Source: CAJWLW01 sp963580095
GTDB taxonomy: Bacteria > Verrucomicrobiota > Lentisphaeria > JABSQK01 > CAJWLW01
DNA: 6,020 nt
NCBI GenBank assembly: GCA_963580095.1
Contig: CAUZJQ010000270.1
Coordinates: 1-6,020, forward strand
Direction: 5' to 3'
The position numbers were made by a program, and so were the translations under genes. The stretch's first letter is position 1. Each line of letters starts with the position of its first letter. Below are positions 1 through 5,796 of this stretch, piece after piece. The notes under the pieces are model-generated. The model had not been told where the DNA came from and ran no database searches. It was given only the letters and a program-made list of their open reading frames with translations.

Positions 1-1
1 G

Positions 2-443
2 GAGCTGAACGAGCATCTTGAGCTCAGCACGGGTACGAAACTGCCAGTTCTCAAGGCCGGCGAGCCGGTGGATGGCCCGACCATCCACTTGGGTGCAACT
101 GAGCTCACGGAGCGATTCGGACTGGCGCCGCGGTGCCTCGATGCTGACCACTGGGGCGTGACCCGCGCGGGGCAGACGCTGGTCCTGAGCGGGGGGCGAT
201 GCCAAACATGGTGGGATCCTGCATCCAATGCACTCCTGCCCCACGGCACGCTGTTCGCAACTTGCGAGTTTCCCGAACGCGTTGTGGGCGTGCGTTGGTA
301 CTGGCCCGGCGACTTGGGCCGCAGTTGTGCCCAAACGCCAGGACCTGGCCGTGACCGCGGCGAACTGGCGCGGTACGCCCACCTTCACCGCGCGGTTCGT
401 GTTTACCTGCACCAGAAACGCTAAGGTACGCGTAGATAAAAAG
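2..443 (+). pseudogene. DUF4838 / GH67-N-like protein, N-terminal fragment, frameshifted and truncated
   Basis: The reading frame is open from the left edge, so the true start lies outside the window. The frame starting at base 2 reads LNEHLELSTGTKLPV, then GPTIHLGATELTERFGL, then GTLFATCEFPERVVGVRWYW and PGDLGR. This layout (Leu-Pro strand, GPxIxLG, LDxD, GTLxAxxEFxE, GVRWYWPGxLG) is typical of DUF4838 proteins and the related N-terminal domain of alpha-glucuronidases, which occur in bacterial glycan-degradation loci. Around base 323 the homology jumps to the next frame (VVPKRQDLAV at 324-353, then PTFTARFVF at 378-404), and third-position GC moves to the new frame with it. One extra base at 320-326 explains this. 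Recognisable similarity ends about 415-443, after only some 145 residues, whereas family members are usually several hundred residues long. The rest appears to continue at about 1801. The family call is from memory of its motifs. A sequencing error could mimic the frameshift but not the later break. Confidence 0.72.
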
Positions 444-637
444 CGTTCTCATGCTTGGCAACGCACTGCTCGTACGGCAGTTGTTTAGTTAGGAAGGAAT
501 GTGGTACGTTAGGATTGCAATCTGAAAAAAAGACGGTGATTGATCTTATGTATCCGGGAGAGGCGAATCTATCTGTTTTTGTCAAGAACCGATTTGATCG
601 TCTGCGGGTAGCCAAGTGGGTCTCCCACAAGCCGTTC

Positions 638-1681
638 TCATCTTCCCGTTCTGGAAGGATCGGCCAGCGCCGATGTAGCACTGACAATCCGCCAGACACC
701 GCGTTTGTCGAGGGCCGTGCCATCACACCCTTCCCAAAACATGCGGTATCGCGGTGGCTGCCCCAAAATTTGCGGTAACGATATGACGGCCATCTCCGAA
801 CATTTGACCGCATCATGCGGTCCACCTGGCAGAATGACAGGTGCCGACCCTTTGCGCCACCTCAGTCCATCATCGGAGACAGCGGTCAAGATACACGTAT
901 GGTTCGGGTCGCTGTAGCCGGCGTAGTACATCCGATAACCACCGCCCTCGATGCGCAGGACCTCGGGGGCATAGGCAATGTACGCTTCATAGGGCAACTC
1001 ACGCACAATGCGACGCCCAGGTTCGAGAACAAATTCATAGCCACCGTCAGCTGACACTGCACTGACGATTCCCTCTACCCGATCGCTGCAATACATCCGG
1101 CACCTGCCGTCATCCAATTGCAGCACGCGCGGCGCGTTGTAACTGCCGCCATGACCACTGATGCGATCGCCCGGTTCCATGGTCCATGCAAGACCGTCAT
1201 TAGAGACAGCACTGCGTATAGTGCTATCCGCCGATTGCCGTCCGGGGCAACATTCAAAATACATTCGCCAGCGACCGCTGCCGTCAGCTATCGGTACCAC
1301 TTCGGGCGCAACAACGCGGTACTTGCCAGCACCTCCTTGTTGCGGCGACAAACGCACACCCGCTTCCGGCTGCCATGTCGTACCGTCGATTGACGTAGCA
1401 CTCAGAATACGTGCCGTCGCATGCGTATAATCGTTGGCCCCCTGTGGACAGTCTGATCGCGGCGACACATGCGTGTAGTACATGCGATATCCACCAGGAA
1501 CCTGAACGACGGTGGGGGCTACACAGCCATGCAGACCGCTACGAGTCGCTGTCGCTGGCCACTCTCCATCGGCGGCGGGCGCCGTCTCTGCATCCGGAGG
1601 AACATCGATTGCAATCAGATCGGCCTTCACCCATTGCGTGCCAGGGTCAGTAGGAACGGTATGAGGCCGTATCTCATCCAT
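638..1681 (-). CDS. Five-bladed beta-propeller protein, GH43/GH32-like fold, probable glycosidase
   Basis: This 347-residue protein has five internal repeats. Each pairs an 'AP-x-V ... YRMYY' strand set with a 'SAxSxDGxxW' strand set. The first element appears at residues 53-70, 123-143, 181-200, 235-256 and 294-318. The second appears at 92-113, 155-175, 204-226, 263-284 and 330-337. This pattern is typical of the arabinanase/levansucrase/invertase superfamily (GH43, GH32, GH62, GH68, GH117, GH130), whose active site lies in the funnel of five blades. I cannot assign a family or pick out the catalytic acids, so the substrate is unknown. No signal peptide or membrane segment is visible, suggesting a cytoplasmic protein. 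The ATG at 1681 is the first in-frame start after a TGA, but it has no good Shine-Dalgarno site; a better one (AAAGGA, 1722-1727) precedes a five-codon mini-ORF. The gene lies antisense to its neighbours, inside the split DUF4838 gene. Confidence 0.85.
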   Translation of the reverse strand: MDEIRPHTVPTDPGTQWVKADLIAIDVPPDAETAPAADGEWPATATRSGLHGCVAPTVVQVPGGYRMYYTHVSPRSDCPQGANDYTHATARILSATSIDGTTWQPEAGVRLSPQQGGAGKYRVVAPEVVPIADGSGRWRMYFECCPGRQSADSTIRSAVSNDGLAWTMEPGDRISGHGGSYNAPRVLQLDDGRCRMYCSDRVEGIVSAVSADGGYEFVLEPGRRIVRELPYEAYIAYAPEVLRIEGGGYRMYYAGYSDPNHTCILTAVSDDGLRWRKGSAPVILPGGPHDAVKCSEMAVISLPQILGQPPRYRMFWEGCDGTALDKRGVWRIVSATSALADPSRTGR

Positions 1682-1697
1682 TGGTGGGGTATCTCAT

Positions 1698-1727
1698 TTA
1701 GTTTGTGTTAGGCATGGCATTTCCTTT
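1698..1727 (-). promoter_or_regulatory. Shine-Dalgarno site plus five-codon mini-ORF upstream of the propeller gene
   Basis: Read on the minus strand, AAAGGA (1727-1722) lies 6 bases before an ATG at 1715-1713. That ATG opens MPNTN and stops at TAA (1700-1698), 17 bases before the propeller start at 1681. A second ATG at 1697 follows the stop directly and runs MRYPTNG, with a TGA that overlaps the propeller start. The arrangement may be a short leader allowing reinitiation, or the original start of the propeller gene cut off by a small frame-changing mutation. The 9-base repeat GTATCTCAT at 1669-1677 and 1689-1697 flanks the present start and could reflect such a local duplication. Confidence 0.3.
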
Positions 1728-1800
1728 CGTCTGCGAAACGCATGGTTTTGACCTGCTGAAAAATGCCTGAATTCATACGAAATATACGCAATGACCAACA

Positions 1801-2193
1801 AACAACCACGACGATCCGGATCTTACCCAGGACGGCATCAATGTCTGGTGGCGCCGCCTCCGGCGTGGCGGCACCGGCGGCAGCCCGATCGGGATGCACT
1901 CGTTTAACGATTGGCCTGAACGCTACGGCAAATCGAACCCCGAATACTTCGCCGTGCAGAGTACCGGCCACCGCCTGACCGAAACGGGCTCAATGGGCGG
2001 GCACGTCTACTTCAGCAACCCGGATGTCCTCCGACAGACCATCGCGGCGAAGCAAAGCGAGTTCGATGAGACCCCGTGGAGGCGCTATTCCCCGATCATG
2101 CCCGGCGGCACTCGCTACCCACCTCGGAGGCGAAGCCGAGCAGGAGATCGACGGCGTGGTCGTGCGTTGGACAAGAGGTCGCCGCGCGAGTAA
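1801..2193 (+). pseudogene. DUF4838 protein, middle fragment, disrupted at both ends
   Basis: The frame starting at 1801 has no start codon of its own, with TGA at 1792-1794 upstream. It reads DDPDLTQDGINVWWRRLR, then GSPIGMHSFNDWPERYG, then SNPEYFAVQSTGHRL, then GGHVYFSNPDVLRQTI and FDETPW. The order WWRR-x-R, HSFxxW, NPEYFA, SNPxVxxxxI is characteristic of the DUF4838 catalytic-like region and should directly follow the N-terminal part seen at 2-443. Similarity stops near 2095, before the usual downstream portion; the frame then becomes arginine-rich and ends at TAA 2191-2193. Between 2102 and 2190 the neighbouring frame has strong GC third positions and reads ALATHLGGEAEQEIDGVVV then RWTRG. 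It may be the displaced C-terminal end of this or another gene, which would require a deletion or frame change near 2095-2110. I do not recognise that tail. Confidence 0.65.
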
Positions 2194-2250
2194 GCTCAGC
2201 TCAGCGTCCTGGGAGCTGGAGACGGTCCAAACCAATAGAAGCAATTGCAG

Positions 2251-2264
2251 TAGGAGGACCTGCC
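2251..2264 (+). promoter_or_regulatory. Ribosome binding site deciding the GTG start of the GH36-like gene
   Basis: TAGGAGGA at 2251-2258 is a near-complete anti-16S match. AGGAGG ends 7 bases before GTG at 2265. The same frame is open 63 codons further upstream, to an ATG at 2076, but that stretch is arginine/serine-rich, overlaps the DUF4838 remnant and has no comparable site. This fixes the start at 2265. Confidence 0.88.
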
Positions 2265-4883
2265 GTGAGCAACAACGAATCCGGTTTGCGCATTGACAAT
2301 CAGAACTTTTCCTATGAGCTTGACACAACCGAATCCGGCGGCCTGCGTGCCGTCGGTATCACCAACAAGATCACGGGAGATCATTTCGACCTCGGCCGGG
2401 GCGATGAATTAAGGCTCTCGATTGACACGGCAATTGCCCGCGTGGAACTCAAGACCTGGAAACAGGTCACCACAGGCCCTTCCGACACAGACCCTGACGA
2501 AGATACAGGCTTCAAGAGTGGGCATTTCCAGTGCGAGGCCGATGATGAACAATGGCAGAGGTTCATTATTCCCCTGGGCAGCCAAGACCGGTACACCTGG
2601 GCCCGCACCTCCTTTGCTCTGCCCGATAGTGCAGACCATCCCGTAACGATTGTACTGGGAGGCTACGGACTGCACGACTCTGATTGGATGCGCGTTTTCC
2701 TGAACGGAACGGAGATATTGCTGCGCATCGAAACGTCGCATTGGAGAGAGCCCGCGGTTCTCCGTTTCGATCCGAAAGATCCGGACTATGAACTCTTGTG
2801 CTTTGGTGGCGACAACGTGTTGGCGCTTCAGACGAAGGGCTACAGAGCGGCGACGGTGAAGTTGCAGCAGGCCAATGGGCTTGACCCCCGCAATGAGATG
2901 AAAATCGGAGCGTCCACCCCCATCCTGTTCGATCAGTATGTTACAGTCGGCAAACCATCCGAAGCGATCGACTTCGTGGTTCGTTCCCACGAGATACAAA
3001 GCACGGATGAGAGCACAGAGCTTGTTGTGGAGCTGGAAGCCCGGGGAAAGCCCATTCATGCGGGAATTCGCTACGTGTGGGAAGAAGATTCCCCAGCACT
3101 CCGACGATTTACGACAATCAGGAATTCCGGTTCAACCGCTATCTGTTTGCTAGATGCCGAGCTGGTCGATTACCAGACCAATGGTGCTGCCAGTGAGGGG
3201 TTCGTCGGATTCCCGGTTCACTTAAGCAATCAGTTGTTCTTCGGCCTCGCGCATCCCGCGGGGTTGTGTCGGGGACTGGACGGCCGGGTCCGCTTGACGC
3301 AATTCTCCGGAAAGACGCTCAGCCCAGGGGACACAGTTGACTTGATGGAAGTCGTAGTGGGCGTGGCCGGGGAAGGGCAGTCACCGACCGCATTCAGGGA
3401 TCACATTGCGGGCAGGTGCAGGCGTGTAGCTCGGAAACACGACAAACCCTATGCTTTGTTTGAAGGTTGCGGGACCTGGGACACAGAGGAGGAGGGCTCC
3501 ATACTAAGCGAGGAGTATGTCCTGAAGATACTGGACGGCATGGAAAAGATCAGAGAACAGCACGCGCTCCGCTTTGATGCTCTGACTTTGGAGGCGTGGT
3601 TGGATACCGCGGGTGACCTCACAAGCTTCTACAAGAATGGCACAGCCTGCAGCTACTTGATCGAAGATTGTAACATTGTCGAGCCGGGGGACTATTTTGA
3701 AAGTGGCTGGCCCGATGGACCCGGCCGCGTGTTTGACAGGATCCGCAACGTCGGGGCTCAGGTCGGATTGTGGTTCGACAGTTCACTGCGAAAATGGTCG
3801 ATTGGGAGGAACCCTGCCGTAGCTTCCTGCGGCATAACACGGGAAAGCGGATTTATATCAAAAGCGATCAATGAAATCGGCACAGGCGAATTTGACGGCG
3901 ACGGTATTCTTTGCCGTGCCAGCGAACCGTACAAGAGTCTTTTTGGGGAGGGTATCAGTACCCATATCCGTCAGAATGGTGTTCGGCTGTTCAAGCTAGA
4001 CAACCTGTTCAAGAACTGCTGGAACGAGGATCACGGGCACAGAATCGGCAAGTACTCTATTGGCGCAATATGCAGCTCGGTCATTGAGAACCTGGAAGCC
4101 TGGGACAGGGAGGCCCCCGATCTTTTCCTGATGGGCTACTGGGGCTACCGGTCCCCGTGGTGGCTTCTGTGGCTGGACACGATCTACGAGTCGGGACTGT
4201 ACATTGAAGCAGGTCAGCCTTGCGCGTGGGAGACGAAATACAAGAGAGATGCAGTCACCCGGGCGTTAGACCAGGCGCAGTGGTACACGTGTTTTGCCGG
4301 TGATGTTCCGTCGATCTGCAAAGACTCTCTTGGAATATGGCTTGCCTCGACAACGTGGAACTCCAAGGTTGGCAAAGAACGCTGGCAGGAAGGCTTCCTC
4401 ATGGACTTGTGCCGGGGGAGCCTTCTCTCACAGCTATGGGCGCATCCAAAATGGCTTACTGATGAGGAGGTAGGAGACCTGGCAAACTTCACTGCGTTGC
4501 TGAGGACATACCCCGAGTGTTTTCGAAACTCCCGCTTCATTCTCGGGAATCCGTGGAAGGACAATCTCTACGGGTATCTTTGCGCGAACGACGACCGGGC
4601 ATTCATCGCCCTGAACAATGGCGGCCCGACCGACGCGGGGGCAGAACTCAAACTCACTGCGGAATGGGGATTCACCGAGGACAGCAGATGGCGGATATTC
4701 CAAAGGTGGCCTCGATCGGAAAGACATTTCCCTTCCGAGGGTGAGAAAGTAGCCAGTGGAGCCGTTTCATTGAAGATGGAGCCCTGGGATATCGTCCTGC
4801 TCGAAATCGTGCTCTGCCCCCGAGTTCCCGCAAGCTGCAACGAAGCCGACCAGAATAGCAACGCGTATGAGTTGCTGGTGTGA
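2265..4883 (+). CDS. GH36-like (clan GH-D) glycoside hydrolase, alpha-galactosidase-like
   Basis: This 872-residue protein starts at GTG, fixed by the strong Shine-Dalgarno site. Residues 1-80 and about 210-385 look like the N-terminal beta-supersandwich of GH36-type enzymes, for example GFVGFPVHLSNQLFFGLAHP at 312-331. Residues about 85-195 appear to be an inserted beta-rich carbohydrate-binding-like module (WMRVFLNGTEI, 141-151). The barrel spans about 395-740, with LEAWLD at 442-447 in the place of the early Asp/Trp strand, GLWFD at 501-505 and FKLDN at 576-580. D579 sits where GH36/GH27 enzymes have the Lys-x-Asp nucleophile. D638 in WLDTIYESG is a candidate acid/base, but that motif is not canonical. 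WDIVLLEI at 841-848 fits a C-terminal beta domain. No signal peptide is seen, so it probably acts inside the cell on imported oligosaccharides. The neighbours are remnants of other sugar-active genes. The fold call is fairly safe; the substrate is inferred only weakly. Confidence 0.82.
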   Translation: MSNNESGLRIDNQNFSYELDTTESGGLRAVGITNKITGDHFDLGRGDELRLSIDTAIARVELKTWKQVTTGPSDTDPDEDTGFKSGHFQCEADDEQWQRFIIPLGSQDRYTWARTSFALPDSADHPVTIVLGGYGLHDSDWMRVFLNGTEILLRIETSHWREPAVLRFDPKDPDYELLCFGGDNVLALQTKGYRAATVKLQQANGLDPRNEMKIGASTPILFDQYVTVGKPSEAIDFVVRSHEIQSTDESTELVVELEARGKPIHAGIRYVWEEDSPALRRFTTIRNSGSTAICLLDAELVDYQTNGAASEGFVGFPVHLSNQLFFGLAHPAGLCRGLDGRVRLTQFSGKTLSPGDTVDLMEVVVGVAGEGQSPTAFRDHIAGRCRRVARKHDKPYALFEGCGTWDTEEEGSILSEEYVLKILDGMEKIREQHALRFDALTLEAWLDTAGDLTSFYKNGTACSYLIEDCNIVEPGDYFESGWPDGPGRVFDRIRNVGAQVGLWFDSSLRKWSIGRNPAVASCGITRESGFISKAINEIGTGEFDGDGILCRASEPYKSLFGEGISTHIRQNGVRLFKLDNLFKNCWNEDHGHRIGKYSIGAICSSVIENLEAWDREAPDLFLMGYWGYRSPWWLLWLDTIYESGLYIEAGQPCAWETKYKRDAVTRALDQAQWYTCFAGDVPSICKDSLGIWLASTTWNSKVGKERWQEGFLMDLCRGSLLSQLWAHPKWLTDEEVGDLANFTALLRTYPECFRNSRFILGNPWKDNLYGYLCANDDRAFIALNNGGPTDAGAELKLTAEWGFTEDSRWRIFQRWPRSERHFPSEGEKVASGAVSLKMEPWDIVLLEIVLCPRVPASCNEADQNSNAYELLV

Positions 4884-4931
4884 TAACATCGGCTGTTCCC
4901 TATGATCCAGAGACTTTTCGACAATCCATAG

Positions 4932-5279
4932 CTTAATCGTCGCGACTCAGCGAAGTCAAGAAATTTGTGTGTCAACTGTTCAGTTGCGGGAGTTGCCGAA
5001 ATAGCCAGACGGGTTGCAGTCAACGTGGTGGAAAGACAAGAGCAGGACATGGAAGTTGGATATGACCGAGCCTGTTCCTACTACGGTGCACTCTGTTTTG
5101 CAGAAGCGACTGGGGATGGGGAACTTCGCGAGCGCATTGAAGTCGCCTAAACGCCCTGCTTGTCGGGAGAGATCAACCCGAAAATTGACCATCTCGATAA
5201 CAATCTGTTCGGCATCCTGCCTTGCGAGTTGTTCCGGCAGACCGGCAGACATGTATTCCCCGTACCCCTGCCGAGTTGA
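4932..5279 (+). pseudogene. GH88/GH105-like unsaturated glucuronyl/rhamnogalacturonyl hydrolase, N-terminal remnant
   Basis: One frame carries two family-like blocks separated by a stop. The first (to 5147) reads VAEIARRVAVNVVERQ then YDRACSYYGALCFAEATGDG and ELRERIEVA. The second (5151-5246) reads PCLSGEINPKIDHLDNNLFG then ILPCELFRQTG. The pattern 'YYGxLxxxEATGDxEL ... H-hydrophobic-D-x-N-x-FGI-x-P-x-EL-[YF]-RQTG' resembles alpha/alpha-barrel hydrolases of GH88/GH105, which cleave unsaturated uronyl residues from lyase products. The TAA at 5148-5150 falls where a Tyr codon is expected (VAY-TPCL), so a single substitution can explain it. Similarity ends at 5246, and the frame closes at TGA 5277-5279. 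The C-terminal half, over 200 residues in the family, is absent. There is no Shine-Dalgarno site at the only candidate start (TTG 4965), and the frame is closed upstream by TAG at 4929-4931. It follows the GH36-like gene by about 50 bases, suggesting a former operon partner. Confidence 0.6.
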
Positions 5280-5328
5280 TCCCCGGTACACCCTTGCCCC
5301 ACGCTGCTTTCATCGTACCTCTCTCCTT
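5173..5328 (-). other. Possible truncated gene start (Shine-Dalgarno site plus ATG) antisense to the GH105-like remnant
   Basis: On the minus strand AAGGAGAGAGG (5328-5318) is followed by ATG at 5313, and a TAA at 5329-5327 overlaps the ribosome site in an operon-like way. The frame MKAAWGKGVPGINSAGVRGI runs about 22 codons before entering sequence that encodes the GH105-like remnant on the other strand at 5246. It then continues without family-like character to TGA at 5175-5173. This may be the first codons of a gene cut off by the rearrangement that also ended the GH105-like gene. I do not recognise the peptide, and chance is quite possible. Confidence 0.2.
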
Positions 5329-5514
5329 ACTCGGCGATCAAAATGACATTCCTTCGGTAGGGAGCCGGTCAATGTAGAAGCCAACTCCCGCTGGCTATTT
5401 CGCGTTCACGCGCCCGGGTCACGAATTCAGTGCCATTCCTCTTGCGTCACCGCTACATTTGAGGAATCCGCGATGCCCCGACTTAATCGAAATACAATTT
5501 TTGCGGCGAATCAA
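5280..5514. other. Non-coding or degraded stretch between gene remnants
   Basis: Apart from the ribosome-site-like sequence at 5318-5328, no frame on either strand shows sustained coding character here. A short palindrome CGCG-TTCA-CGCG (5401-5412) is followed by CCCGGG, with no T-tract. Several very short minus-strand peptides end in stops. I see no RNA gene or promoter that I can support. Confidence 0.5.
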
Positions 5515-5738
5515 TTATGCGCAAACACCCCTGTGTTCCATGACAAATCGAACAGGTGCTGCGCTCTGTAGTCTGCCGTCGCGCTTTCTGAAAATGTTCA
5601 GATAGAGCCGTCCCTTACGGAGTGCCTTGCTGTCGAAGGTGGCCTGGACCTGATCGTTGATCATCTCGACACAACTGGCAAATCTCGAATACGAGTGGAG
5701 ACAAACATTGACGTTGAGCGGTGCGCCGGGATTGACAT
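5515..5738 (-). pseudogene. Open reading fragment of unknown function, 3' end of a gene
   Basis: Immediately downstream of the terminator on the minus strand, a frame without a credible start reads YVNPGAPLNVNVCLHSYSRF then ASCVEMINDQVQATFDSKAL then RKGRLYLNIFRKRDGRL, and ends with VCA and TAA at 5517-5515. Composition is protein-like: mostly G/C at third positions in the middle part, alternating polar and hydrophobic residues as in beta-strands. It could be the C-terminal end of a beta-rich protein whose upstream part was lost. The frame is also continuous, 93 codons in all, with the TAG of the gene at 5797-6020, but the codons between that TAG and the terminator have AT-rich third positions and look untranslated. 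I do not recognise the family. A chance open frame is a real alternative. Confidence 0.35.
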
Positions 5739-5770
5739 AAAAAAGCGCGGAATCTTTCGATCCCGCGCTT
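5739..5770 (-). terminator. Intrinsic (Rho-independent) terminator
   Basis: In minus-strand RNA, AAGCGCGGGATC pairs with GATTCCGCGCTT: 12 pairs including one G-U, closed by a GAAA tetraloop, followed by six U residues (A tract at 5739-5744 on the plus strand). It begins 27 bases after the TAG at 5797-5799 and so ends the gene on the right edge. The plus-strand copy of the hairpin lacks a U tract, so the signal is one-directional. Confidence 0.9.
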
Positions 5771-5796
5771 CCTTCTATATCAATGTATAGTTGTGC

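Larger units (their letters stand above)
444..1800. other. Segment interrupting the DUF4838 gene
   Basis: The left DUF4838 fragment fades after the codons for AKVRVDKK (420-443), and family-like sequence resumes at about 1810 with DDPDLTQDGINVWWRRLR on the same strand. The roughly 1.36 kb between them is unrelated to the split gene and carries one antisense gene (638-1681). No transposase is present. A weak inverted similarity lies near the ends: GTTGTTTAGTTAGG at 480-493 against CCAACAAACAAC at 1795-1806. No convincing target-site duplication was found. The flanks 444-637 and 1682-1800 hold no gene that I can support. Boundaries are uncertain by tens of bases. Confidence 0.45.

Noticed and set aside
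616..628. Hairpin GTGGG-TCT-CCCAC, 9 bases downstream of the propeller gene stop.
   Set aside because: The stem is only five pairs and no U tract follows on the minus strand, so it is not a convincing terminator.
425..778. Plus-strand open frame through 455-778 and its minus-strand counterpart at 421-825.
   Set aside because: Neither shows a family motif or coding-like third positions. Both overlap the well-supported end of the propeller gene.
513..1616. Palindrome GATTGCAATC present twice (513-522 and 1607-1616).
   Set aside because: The second copy is coding sequence (LIAI) in the propeller gene, and repeated ten-base words are expected by chance in 6 kb.
2076..2264. A 63-codon upstream extension of the GH36-like gene to ATG 2076.
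   Set aside because: It is Arg/Ser-rich, overlaps the DUF4838 remnant in another frame and has no ribosome site. The strong site at 2251-2258 fixes GTG 2265.
2409..3059. A 216-codon open frame on the minus strand.
   Set aside because: It lies wholly inside the well-supported GH36-like gene, has no ribosome site, and its composition is that of an antisense shadow. The same applies to 4568-5050 on the minus strand.
5327..5364. Minus-strand peptide RRNVILIAE, reminiscent of a sulfatase N-terminus (RPNVLLI).
   Set aside because: It stops at TAA directly after the motif, and no CxPSR active-site context follows in any frame.
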